This document shows positions 44,184-52,645 of a stretch of DNA of 64,000 nucleotides, one piece after another (the first letter of the stretch is position 1; every line of letters starts with the position of its first letter). This DNA is from Bacteroidales bacterium (GTDB taxonomy: Bacteria; Bacteroidota; Bacteroidia; Bacteroidales; UBA10428): NCBI GenBank assembly GCA_016928305.1, contig JAFGKY010000105.1, positions 1 through 64,000 on the forward strand, read 5' to 3'. The translations under genes were made by a program, and so were the position numbers. The notes under the pieces are model-generated. The model did not search any database, was not told the DNA's origin, and saw only the letters and a list, made by a program, of their open reading frames with translations.

Positions 44184-47100
44184 TTAAAAACTAACATTGA
44201 TTCCGAACAGGAACTTTTTGGCTATCGGATAGTTGGCCCCGTCAATTCCCTGAGCCAACGGATTGTTTTTCTGTAAAGCGTTGTCATACTGAATGTTGCC
44301 AACTTCAGGATCAAAGCCGGAATACTTTGTAATCGTAAATACGTTTTCAGCGGAAATATAGAAACGAAGGTTGCTCATTCCTATGAATTTGGTGATTTTC
44401 TGGGGCAAGGTGTATCCCAGTTGAATATTCTTCAATCGGAAATAACTGGCATCTTCAACCAGGTAATCGTTAAAATAGCTCTGCATGATCGGATTCCCCT
44501 GTACCAGCCGCGGTACCGAAGTATTCTGATTTTCCGCTGTCCAGGCATCCAGTACTTCCCTGTTCAGGTTATTATCACCTTCATCGGGGAACTTAGACCA
44601 GGCGTTAATAGCATTAATCAATTCATTGCCATATACTCCCTGGAAGAACATTACCAGGTCAATGCCCATGTACATCAGGTTAATGTTTAAACCATAATAA
44701 AAATCAGGATTGGCACTTCCTATATTTGTCTTGTCCAAAGCATTTATAACGTGGTCACCGTTCCTGTCGACAAGTTTTATCTGACCCGGCCAGAATGAAG
44801 AAGACCGATACGTGAAAATGGTATCACCATCTTCTTCGTCAATGCCATATGTATTGTCAATATCATCCTGTGTGAGGAGACCGTCTGTTTCATAGCCGTA
44901 AAAATGGGCCATCTCATCTCCTTCTATGGTCCGGGTCACATTCTGGATTTTAGTAACACTGCCTTTCAGTGTGGGATCAGCCCATTGTGTGATCATAGGA
45001 TGTTTGAGCCAGGTAAAATTACCTCCTATTTCGTACTTGAATTCACGGTCAAAATTCCGGTAATTCAGTGAGATCTCAACACCTGAATTTTCCATCATTC
45101 CATAATTCCCGGCTGAAGCCAGCGATCCGGCAAAGTAAGGAGGATCAAGCACGATAATCATATCCGATGTTTTCTTTAAAAAGACATCGATTGTTCCGTT
45201 AAGCTTGCCACCAAAGAAACCGAAGTCGATTGCCCAGTTATACTGCCGCACTTCTTCCCATTTCAGGTTTGTATTTGGATTTACGGTTTGAATTGCACCT
45301 GAAAGTGCCTGATCGCCCGGCCCCACCATATCAAGATTTGGGGTTACCACTGCAAATAAAGCATAGGGGTCATCCAGGCTACCCTCGTTGCCTGTTTTTC
45401 CCCAGCCAAATCTCAGCTTTAAAGCAGATACGGCATTGACATTCTTCAGGAAGGATTCATTTTTGATATTCCATCCAAGTGAAAAGGAGGGGAACGTACC
45501 CCAGCGGTTTTCCTTGGCTATCTTTGAAGATCCATCACGCCGTGCATTCAGTGTTACCAGGTACCGACTGCCAAAACTGTAATTGATTCGTCCGAAATAA
45601 GAGAACAGGCTGGTTTCATAGGCAGGCCTGTTGGTGTTGGAGAAATCACCATTGAATTGGGGATCGGTGGTATTGGGTGAAAATTGTGGATAATACAGGC
45701 TTGGATTATCGGGCACATCGTATACGACATATCGTAGCCGGCTATTTTCAAATGCTGACCATTCCTGACCGACCATCACATTCAGACTGTGTTTGCCGAA
45801 ATCTCTGTTGAAATTGATATAATTTGAGTTGTTCCAGGCGAAAGTGCGCTGATAAATCTCATCCAATGACGATTGGGTGGCCAGATCCTTTGCACCGATT
45901 CTATATACCGGTATATATCTTTTGTTCCGGTTCCACACCAGGTCAGCTCCTACTTTGGAAGAGAACACAAGTCCTTTGATGATGGTGATATCAAGGCCCA
46001 GGTTGCCAACAATTTCATCGGACCTGAACTTGTTGTTCTTTGCCCGGTCAGCAGCTGCAACCGGGTTCCAGGTCTGGCTGATGTCAACCGGTGCATACCA
46101 GTTGGTGTCGGGCAGATAAACCGGTGAGATGGGATCTCCCACAAGTGCGTTCGGAAGAACACCCTGACCGTAAAGATCGCGGTCATAATTAATTCTTTCG
46201 ACATTTCTGTATGCCAGGCTGTGTTCAAATCGAACGAACCTATTTACTTCGGCCTGTCCGCCGTATCTTAAAATATACCTTTTCTGCCAGGAATTAATGA
46301 CAATACCGTCATCACGGTTATAGCTACCGGATACATTGTATGAATATTTCTCTTTTCCACCGGTAACGCTTAATTCATAATTTTGTAGCTGTCCGGTCCT
46401 GAGTACTTCTTTTTGCCAGTCAGTGCCAACATAATGGTTGTTCAGTACCCATTGCAATGTATCATCCAGTGCCGATCCGCTTCCTGTCAACGCCAGCCTG
46501 GGCCTGTTTTTGATCTCAGCATTGTTATCATAGGCCTCATACTTGGATTCGGCATATTCCATTGCATTTAACAGCGGGATGGTTTTATTGGCCCTCTGTA
46601 AGCCATAATAGGCATTAAAGGTAATAACGCTTTTTTGTTCTTTTCCTTTTTTGGTTGTTATCAGAACAACACCATTGGCGCCCCGGTTACCATAAATTGC
46701 CGTTGCTGAGGCATCCTTCAATACTTCCATCGATTCAACATCCGAAGGATTAAGATAGGAAATGCCGCTCATAGGGAAACCATCGACAACATACAGGGGG
46801 TTCGAGTTATTTACGGTGCTAATACCTCTTATACGCACAGTGACATCGTCACCGGGTGCTCCTGAATTGGATGTCACCATAACCCCGGCAACACGACCCT
46901 GAATGGATTGCTGCACATTGGTTGTAGACAGCCTGGTCAGCTCATCGGGTTTCACCGAAGCCACCGCCCCTGTAAGGTCACTCTTTTTCATCGTACCATA
47001 GCCGATCACAACCACGTCGCCAATGGCAACAATATCGGGAACCATAGATACATTGATATCTTCGGTTCCCTTAACAGCGACTTCATCGGTCAGATATCCC

Positions 47101-47333
47101 ACGTACGAAAACATAAGGACGGCATTTTCAGCCACGGAAATAGAATACTTACCGAACACGTCTGTTGTAGTGCCATTGTTGGTCCCTTTTTCCAAAACGG
47201 TCACTCCCGGCAAGGGTTCATTGTTTTCATCCTTAGCGGTTCCCTGTATCGTTACCTGGGCATGCAACAGCATGGCAGATATTCCCAGAAAGAGGAACAA
47301 CATAAGGGTTTTTCGGAATAGTTTTAGTACCAT
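44184..47333 (-). CDS. SusC/RagA-family TonB-linked outer-membrane transporter
   Basis: A 1049-residue transporter. A signal peptide (to about HAQ26) is followed by a carboxypeptidase regulatory-like domain (about 28-110, EPLPGVTVLEKGTNNG), the SusC signature region (VVIGYGTMKKSDLTGAV near 110-130), a plug with RIRGISTVNNSNPLYVVDGFP (about 170-190) and a barrel ending KKFLFGINVSF. It takes up a glycan or peptide bound by SusD with TonB energy. Upstream there is no promoter match to TAnnTTTG, and the 370-base intergenic region has only a small AAATAC/GTATTT palindrome (47419-47438). Confidence 0.97.
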   Translation of the reverse strand: MVLKLFRKTLMLFLFLGISAMLLHAQVTIQGTAKDENNEPLPGVTVLEKGTNNGTTTDVFGKYSISVAENAVLMFSYVGYLTDEVAVKGTEDINVSMVPDIVAIGDVVVIGYGTMKKSDLTGAVASVKPDELTRLSTTNVQQSIQGRVAGVMVTSNSGAPGDDVTVRIRGISTVNNSNPLYVVDGFPMSGISYLNPSDVESMEVLKDASATAIYGNRGANGVVLITTKKGKEQKSVITFNAYYGLQRANKTIPLLNAMEYAESKYEAYDNNAEIKNRPRLALTGSGSALDDTLQWVLNNHYVGTDWQKEVLRTGQLQNYELSVTGGKEKYSYNVSGSYNRDDGIVINSWQKRYILRYGGQAEVNRFVRFEHSLAYRNVERINYDRDLYGQGVLPNALVGDPISPVYLPDTNWYAPVDISQTWNPVAAADRAKNNKFRSDEIVGNLGLDITIIKGLVFSSKVGADLVWNRNKRYIPVYRIGAKDLATQSSLDEIYQRTFAWNNSNYINFNRDFGKHSLNVMVGQEWSAFENSRLRYVVYDVPDNPSLYYPQFSPNTTDPQFNGDFSNTNRPAYETSLFSYFGRINYSFGSRYLVTLNARRDGSSKIAKENRWGTFPSFSLGWNIKNESFLKNVNAVSALKLRFGWGKTGNEGSLDDPYALFAVVTPNLDMVGPGDQALSGAIQTVNPNTNLKWEEVRQYNWAIDFGFFGGKLNGTIDVFLKKTSDMIIVLDPPYFAGSLASAGNYGMMENSGVEISLNYRNFDREFKYEIGGNFTWLKHPMITQWADPTLKGSVTKIQNVTRTIEGDEMAHFYGYETDGLLTQDDIDNTYGIDEEDGDTIFTYRSSSFWPGQIKLVDRNGDHVINALDKTNIGSANPDFYYGLNINLMYMGIDLVMFFQGVYGNELINAINAWSKFPDEGDNNLNREVLDAWTAENQNTSVPRLVQGNPIMQSYFNDYLVEDASYFRLKNIQLGYTLPQKITKFIGMSNLRFYISAENVFTITKYSGFDPEVGNIQYDNALQKNNPLAQGIDGANYPIAKKFLFGINVSF

Positions 47334-47731
47334 AGTTTTGCTTTTTAGTTAGTTGTATATTAATTAGTTGGTCATTGGTCTGGGTTGCTGTTTTATGGAG
47401 CAGCTGAAAAACTCGTCAAAATACGTAAAAATGTATTTAAAATCAAGTTATTGGGCTAAAAATCAGTAGAGAATTATTGCGTACAATCCATCCAAAACAA
47501 TACACTTGAAATCATTATTTCCCTTAAAGCCCCGAGGTATCCTTGAAAAATATTTCAGGACTTCAGGTGCATTCCTGTATATTATGCTTACCTTTGTCGC
47601 AATTTAGTTAGGTTTACGAATTGGCCTCTTGGAAGTAAGGGCTGCTGCCCTGCACGAACTCACTTGCAACCTCCTTTTCTAAATCTGGGTAAATAATAAA
47701 TCAATTGGTATTATTTTATTATGAAAACAAT
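47334..47731 (+). promoter_or_regulatory. long leader of the RRM gene with 16S-3'-end-like segment
   Basis: No gene lies here. TACCTTTG at 47589-47596 is a TAnnTTTG box, giving a leader of roughly 130 bases. In the leader, AGGGC/GCCCT (47638-47651) forms a small hairpin, and ACCTCCTTTTCT at 47669-47680 copies the 16S rRNA 3' end (ACCTCCTTTCT) apart from one extra T. This could let the mRNA compete for or pair with Shine-Dalgarno-like sequences (speculative). A TTG at 47705 is rejected as a start. Confidence 0.45.
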
Positions 47732-47971
47732 ATGAAGTTATTCATTGGTAACCTGGATGAGAAAATACAGGATATTCACCTTAGGGAGGCTTTTCAGGAT
47801 TTTGGATCCGTTTCATCGGCCAGTGTGGTTAAAGATCGTTTTTCAGGCAAATCAAGGGGTTTTGGCTTTGTTGAAATGCCCAATGAAGAAGAGGCATTGA
47901 AAGTAATAAAAACCGTCAATCGCGCAACATGGGAGGGGAAAGTCATTACCGTTAAAAAAGCATTACGATAA
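47732..47971 (+). CDS. RRM-type RNA-binding protein
   Basis: A 79-residue single RNA-recognition motif. RNP2 is KLFIGNL at the N-terminus and RNP1 is SRGFGFVEM near residues 41-49; both RNA-contacting aromatic positions are filled. Small RRM proteins of this type bind single-stranded RNA and are cold- or stress-induced in cyanobacteria and Bacteroidota. The start at 47732 was chosen because homology begins there; the TTG at 47705 lies in the leader. A cold-shock gene follows after 64 bases and a sigma gene after that, all on the same strand. Confidence 0.9.
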   Translation: MKLFIGNLDEKIQDIHLREAFQDFGSVSSASVVKDRFSGKSRGFGFVEMPNEEEALKVIKTVNRATWEGKVITVKKALR

Positions 47972-48035
47972 CAAGGTTTTAATGTTGTAATGTTTATCCA
48001 ATTAATAGTACAATAACAGTAAAAAACACGATGAA

Positions 48036-48236
48036 ATGACAAGAGGAAAAGTTAAATGGTACAATGAAATGAAAGGTTATGGTTTCATAAAAACAGAAGA
48101 TGGTCAGGATATTTTTGTTCACCGTTCCGGATTAGATAGTCCGTTTACGGGTTTACAACCCGACCAGGAAGTGGAATTTGAGATAAAAACAGGTGATAAG
48201 GGTCTGGTAGCCATCAATGTAAAATCAATCCAATAA
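48036..48236 (+). CDS. cspA: cold-shock domain protein (CspA family)
   Basis: A 66-residue OB-fold protein. RNP1 (KGYGFI) and RNP2 (DIFVH) are both intact, and the GKVKWYNEMKGYGFI start is classic for the family. It binds single-stranded nucleic acid and melts RNA structure in the cold. A short ATG-AAA-TGA frame overlaps just before the start at 48031 and is unlikely to be used. It lies between the RRM gene and a sigma gene, 56 bases before the sigma start. Confidence 0.92.
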   Translation: MTRGKVKWYNEMKGYGFIKTEDGQDIFVHRSGLDSPFTGLQPDQEVEFEIKTGDKGLVAINVKSIQ

Positions 48237-48292
48237 CGCGGAAATTTGTTGCCTCATTTTATTTAACCGAGGTATTGTACGATACAGTCCAA

Positions 48293-49147
48293 ATGAAGCA
48301 ATTAAAGATATATAAACAAATTACCAACCGGGAAGATAGTTCAATAAGCAGGTATTTTCGGGAAATTAGCAAATACAAATTGATTTCAGCAGAAGAGGAA
48401 GTTGAATTGACGCAAAGGATTAGGGATGGCGATATGCAGGCATTAGAGAAACTGGTTACGTCAAATTTACGCTTTGTTGTTTCTGTAGCTAAGCAATATC
48501 AGTATAAGGGTCTGTCTTTATCCGATCTGATCAATGAGGGCAATGTAGGTCTGGTCAAAGCTGCCTACCGGTTTGATCTGACCCGGGGATTCAAATTTAT
48601 TTCCTATGCGGTCTGGTGGATACGTCAGTCTATAATCCAGGCCATTGCAGAGCAAACCAGAATTGTCAGATTGCCTTTGAACAAAGTGGCCTCTATAAAT
48701 AAAATTGCCAAAGCCATGCCCAGGCTTGAGCAGGAGTTTCAACGCGAACCAACCGAAGACGAAATTGCGCAGATGACCCATATCTCAGAAAAGGAGGTCA
48801 TTCATACCCGTGAAATGCGAAAGACGCAACTTTCATTTGATGCTCCCCTTTCGTTAGTAGGTGAAGATGACAATAATTTGTACGATGTCATAGTATCCAA
48901 TGGTTTTCCCTCCCCTGATAATGCTTTAAACCTGGCATCCTTAAGGCAGGAAATTAACAGGGCACTGATAGGGCTGACAAAAAGAGAAGCAGCCATTATC
49001 AAAATGTCATTTGGATTGAACAGTGAGCCTTCACTTTCCCTGTCAGAGATTTCACTCCAGCTTGGAATCACTTCCGAAAGGGTGCGACAGTTAAGACAAA
49101 TCGGAATCAAAAAACTGAAAAGGACAATGAGCCGGGATGTAACGTGA
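48293..49147 (+). CDS. divergent RpoD-family (sigma-70) factor
   Basis: A 284-residue sigma factor without a region 1.1. Region 1.2 is at about 20-50, region 2 is strongly conserved (NLRFVVSVAKQYQYKGLSLSDLI, FISYAVWWIRQSIIQAIAEQ), region 3 follows, and region 4.2 is LSEISLQLGITSERVRQLRQI. It resembles the Bacteroidota primary sigma but differs in region 4.2 (LTRERVRQIKEKAIRRL in the usual form, from memory) and in the C-terminal tail. It is therefore probably a second, alternative group sigma rather than the housekeeping one. The start at 48293 matches the family's MRQLKI opening. A TTG at 48275 is rejected. Confidence 0.9.
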   Translation: MKQLKIYKQITNREDSSISRYFREISKYKLISAEEEVELTQRIRDGDMQALEKLVTSNLRFVVSVAKQYQYKGLSLSDLINEGNVGLVKAAYRFDLTRGFKFISYAVWWIRQSIIQAIAEQTRIVRLPLNKVASINKIAKAMPRLEQEFQREPTEDEIAQMTHISEKEVIHTREMRKTQLSFDAPLSLVGEDDNNLYDVIVSNGFPSPDNALNLASLRQEINRALIGLTKREAAIIKMSFGLNSEPSLSLSEISLQLGITSERVRQLRQIGIKKLKRTMSRDVT

Positions 49148-49166
49148 TATAGGATGTTTAACTGAT

Positions 49167-49979
49167 TTAAGCTGATTTTTTTAGCCTGAAACTCCAGTAT
49201 TCAAATTTTCCGTTCCGGAAAGAATCATACCTTTCTGTTCCTTTTGTTGCCGCAAACCGGAGAAAAGACTTCTTCAGGAATCCCGGTATTTTCTCATGAA
49301 TAAGCCTCTCCCTTCTCTCGGTGTCTTTACCAAGGGCCTCTATTACATTGGGTGTTATGTTTTGTTCACCTGTTATTTCAAAACCGCATTTTTTCAGCTT
49401 TGACCGCATTTCCCCCACTTCACCCTGGTGCATCAGGTCGGCAAACAGAAAATATCCCGTGGGGCGCAAAACCCTGGACACCTCGTGGAAGAATATAGAA
49501 AGATCGCTGTAACATCGGGCCGATTCAACATTCAATACTACATCAAAAGAATTGTTGCTAAAAGGTTCTTTTTCGGCCACACCTTTCACAAATACTAAAC
49601 CGGGAATATTGTAATACAGGTTGCAAAAATCGATAACACTACCGGATAAATCCAATCCGGTATAGGTTTTTGGCTGGTAATATCGTGCAATGTAAGATGC
49701 ACCGCCACCTCTGCCTGAACCAACTTCCAACACATCTTTGTTTTTTAAATCGGCATTGCGTGCCAGGTGATCATATAACTGAATACAATACCGGTTTTTT
49801 TCATCCTCGCGGATTAATTTTATGGGTTGTTCTTCAATATTAAGGTTTTCAAATCCGTAATTCATGAAATTAGCGGCTATGTCCTTATCGAACCGAATCA
49901 TTAATTTGTGCCATACCTGCCACATAGGCTTCCTTATAATATTCGGCAATTCACAATAATTTTCCACAATCATGCTCAT
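49167..49979 (-). CDS. class I SAM-dependent methyltransferase
   Basis: A 270-residue protein. The SAM-binding glycine motif is DVLEVGSGRGGGASYIA near residue 83, with the acidic strand-2 end YTGLDLSG near 107, then motif post-I and SFDVVLNVESARCYSD. N-terminal MWQVWHKLMIRFDKD resembles small lipid or quinone-type methyltransferases. The substrate is unknown. It starts 14 bases after the end of the radical SAM gene, on the same strand, so the two are co-transcribed and may modify one product. It is convergent with the sigma gene (19 bases). Confidence 0.85.
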   Translation of the reverse strand: MSMIVENYCELPNIIRKPMWQVWHKLMIRFDKDIAANFMNYGFENLNIEEQPIKLIREDEKNRYCIQLYDHLARNADLKNKDVLEVGSGRGGGASYIARYYQPKTYTGLDLSGSVIDFCNLYYNIPGLVFVKGVAEKEPFSNNSFDVVLNVESARCYSDLSIFFHEVSRVLRPTGYFLFADLMHQGEVGEMRSKLKKCGFEITGEQNITPNVIEALGKDTERRERLIHEKIPGFLKKSFLRFAATKGTERYDSFRNGKFEYWSFRLKKSA

Positions 49980-49993
49980 AACATTCTATTTAT

Positions 49994-51475
49994 TTATGAT
50001 AATTCTTTGAATACTTTTCTGTAGTGATATCCATAAATGCTGTACGACACAGCTAAGGCAAATGTCTCGGGTTTGTTGAATAAACTCCAGAATATCAATT
50101 CCCAATAGTATTTTCGGTTCTTTTTCAGTATGCCTATTATAAGAACTGATTTCAGGAATGCTATAAATTCGCGAAAGGACATCTTTCGTTGAAACCTGAA
50201 GGGAGGATTATAATGTTTTAAAAATGATAAGATACGGCGATAGTAATATTTACTGGAATAAATACCATGGATTATCGTATGGTAACCCTCAAGAAGTTTC
50301 TTTTTATCCATTTTTGGTATAAAATTTATGGAATAATCTGTATTGTTCCCGGTTGTATCCGATAATATACGTCCTTCCTTTTCCAATCGTCTGTATAAGA
50401 GTGTTTTTTTAGGAGCGTTAAGCAATCCAACCATAGCCGAGACGATACCGCTTTTTTGGATAAAGTCAATCTGCCGTTGAAATATGGATGGTGTATCATT
50501 ATCAAAACCAACGATGAAACCGGCCATTACCTCCATGCCTGCCGATTGTATAGTCTTTACACAGGCAATAAGGTCGCGTTTGTGATTCTGGATTTTATTG
50601 CACTCAGCCAGACTGGCTTCTTCGGGTGTTTCAATGCCGATGAATACATTGGTAAAACCGGCTTTTACCATCAGATTCATAAGTTCAGCATCGTCTGCCA
50701 GATTGATCGATGCTTCGGTTGTAAAAACGAATGGGTAGTTGTTTCTCTCCATCCATTCAATTAACGCAGGTAAAAAATTTTTTTTCAGCTTGTTCTTGTT
50801 GCCGATAAAGTTATCATCCACAAAAAATACGCTTCCTTTCCATTTGATTTCCAGCATTCTATCTAACTCCGACAAAACCTGCTGCGTTGATTTCGTCCGG
50901 ACCTTATGACCAAAAAGTGCTGTAACATCACAAAACTCACAATTAAAAGGGCAACCTCTTGAATATTGAATACTTAATGAGGCATATTTGGAAAGCCTTA
51001 GCAGGGAATAATCGGGTACAGGTGTTTTGGTAATATCGTGAAACGCCTGTGTATGATATATTCTTTTGGGAAATCCACGATTTACGTCAGCAATAAACTG
51101 AGGCAATGTAATTTCTGCCTCGTTAAGAACCAGGTGATCAACTTCATCAAATTTTTCAAATTCTTCCGTAAATAATGGTCCCCCGGCAACAATTCTTTTC
51201 TTGTGTACTTTACAGGTTGCAATAACTTCGTTGACCGATTTGAGCTGTACAGCCATAGCACCGATAAAAACGTAATCTGCCCATTGAATATCTTTCTCAT
51301 GGAGTGATGAAAGGTTAAGATCGATAAGCTTTTTTCTCCATTCACCCGGTAATAGCGAAGCTACAGTAATCAATCCCAGTGGAGGAAATGCGGCCTTTTT
51401 TGAAATAAATTTAAGGGCGTGTTTAAAACTCCAATATGTATCAGGATATTTCGGATTAATCAGTAATATGTTCAT
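49994..51475 (-). CDS. B12-binding radical SAM enzyme (DUF4070-type C-terminus)
   Basis: A 493-residue enzyme. An N-terminal Rossmann-type cobalamin-binding domain comes first (ILLINPKYPDTYWSF, PPLGLITVASLLP), then the radical SAM 4Fe-4S motif Cys175-Cys179-Cys182 (CPFNCEFCDV) and the barrel, then a C-terminal region of about 120 residues with SSKYYYRRILSFLKHY and a hydrophobic tail. This order matches class B radical SAM methylases such as HpnP-type enzymes, which carry DUF4070. The cobalamin histidine (DxHxxG) is not evident, as in many of this class. The substrate is unknown; hopanoid genes are not seen here. A methyltransferase gene follows directly. Confidence 0.85.
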   Translation of the reverse strand: MNILLINPKYPDTYWSFKHALKFISKKAAFPPLGLITVASLLPGEWRKKLIDLNLSSLHEKDIQWADYVFIGAMAVQLKSVNEVIATCKVHKKRIVAGGPLFTEEFEKFDEVDHLVLNEAEITLPQFIADVNRGFPKRIYHTQAFHDITKTPVPDYSLLRLSKYASLSIQYSRGCPFNCEFCDVTALFGHKVRTKSTQQVLSELDRMLEIKWKGSVFFVDDNFIGNKNKLKKNFLPALIEWMERNNYPFVFTTEASINLADDAELMNLMVKAGFTNVFIGIETPEEASLAECNKIQNHKRDLIACVKTIQSAGMEVMAGFIVGFDNDTPSIFQRQIDFIQKSGIVSAMVGLLNAPKKTLLYRRLEKEGRILSDTTGNNTDYSINFIPKMDKKKLLEGYHTIIHGIYSSKYYYRRILSFLKHYNPPFRFQRKMSFREFIAFLKSVLIIGILKKNRKYYWELIFWSLFNKPETFALAVSYSIYGYHYRKVFKELS

Positions 51476-51533
51476 TCAGTCCATTTTTATAATTTAATCC
51501 CTATATGGATTTTAAATCCTGTATAAAACGATG

Positions 51534-51541
51534 CAAATATA
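51534..51541 (-). promoter_or_regulatory. -7 box upstream of the radical SAM gene
   Basis: Minus-strand TATATTTG matches TAnnTTTG, 58 bases before the radical SAM start at 51475. No clear -33 TTTG lies 19-20 bases upstream. Confidence 0.5.
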
Positions 51542-51651
51542 TTTTACAGGATTATTTTGGAAAAATAACAGGGATCAAATGCCTGAAAATGGGACAATCT
51601 GCAAAATCTGAATGGGAATGACATTTACCCGGGGTGAATCGTATTCACCCA

Positions 51652-52512
51652 TTAGCCCTTGATAATGGCCTCTTTAACCTGCAGGAGATATTGCCTTGAT
51701 ACCGGTACCTCACCATTATAACCTTTAATAATGATCTTATGAACAGTATAATGATGAACCATCTTTTCAACGAAATTCTTGTTGACAATGCAGGTACGAT
51801 GACAGCGGATAAATACAGGATAAAAGCTGAGTATATCTTCTATATTCCTTAGGGTATTCCGGATGAGTTTCTTTTTGAATTGTTCATTTTCCAGGTAAAC
51901 AATCTCGATATAATTATCTGCCGACCGGATGAATACCAGATCAGCAATCCGGATCTCAATCTTTTCGGATTTGTTTTCTGCGAATATTTCAACACTGCCG
52001 GAAACCTGGTCCTTCTCGTATTTGCCAAGCAATGTCCGAAGCTTTGTGAGATTCTCATGCAACAGATAAACCTGATGCCTCAGCGATTGATTTTTATCAT
52101 AGATCTGCAATACAACGACGGGGGCAATGCAAATCACTACTATTTTGAACATTATATAAAGTGATAATTCAATGGATCCGACATACCGCAAATAAAAGGC
52201 AAAAGCAGCCGAAGAAAAAACCAGGATCAAAATGCTGATAAGGTAAACAGGTTCGTTTTCCCAATAACCGGCTTTAAAAAATTTGGGCCAGATCAGCGGT
52301 AAAACAATATGAAAAAGGCTCATTACCAGGAATGTAATGGCGCCCAATCCGGCAATAAACAACAGCTTATTGTTAAACGCAAGATGATTGAGTTCAAAGG
52401 GCTGGAAAAACAGGACAAAGAGAAAAATACCCAGGCTGATGCTGAAAAGCACTTTCAAATCATGTTTCATTTCGGCATCAACGAGATTTGGTCTTTTTGT
52501 TAATTCACTCAT
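51652..52512 (-). CDS. membrane-anchored LytTR DNA-binding regulator
   Basis: A 286-residue protein. Four hydrophobic segments lie within about residues 18-140 (for example LFSISLGIFLFVLFF and LFIAGLGAITFLVMSLF). A short coiled-coil-like linker and a C-terminal LytTR domain (about 190-286: IRIADLVFIRSADNYIEIVY, FIRCHRTCIVN) follow. LytTR domains bind direct repeats upstream of genes for surface or virulence traits. With no receiver domain, it is a one-component regulator whose signal may be membrane-derived. The start at 52512 (MSELTKRPNL) is chosen over an upstream ATG. It lies between the tandem CotH proteins and the radical SAM gene. Confidence 0.88.
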   Translation of the reverse strand: MSELTKRPNLVDAEMKHDLKVLFSISLGIFLFVLFFQPFELNHLAFNNKLLFIAGLGAITFLVMSLFHIVLPLIWPKFFKAGYWENEPVYLISILILVFSSAAFAFYLRYVGSIELSLYIMFKIVVICIAPVVVLQIYDKNQSLRHQVYLLHENLTKLRTLLGKYEKDQVSGSVEIFAENKSEKIEIRIADLVFIRSADNYIEIVYLENEQFKKKLIRNTLRNIEDILSFYPVFIRCHRTCIVNKNFVEKMVHHYTVHKIIIKGYNGEVPVSRQYLLQVKEAIIKG

Positions 52513-52645
52513 GCACAGTTCTTTATAAATATAATTAATGGGTGAAACCGCAATAAATTTTTCGAATTTAATGCATTTGATTGATATTTCCATCTGATAA
52601 ATCCAGCCTGGCCAACAAGAACAAATACACCCGAAAGAGAGAATT

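Noticed and set aside
24694-47333. A single polysaccharide utilisation locus joining GH28 and susCD
   Set aside because: They are 16 kb apart with unrelated genes and terminators between them, and no regulator links them.
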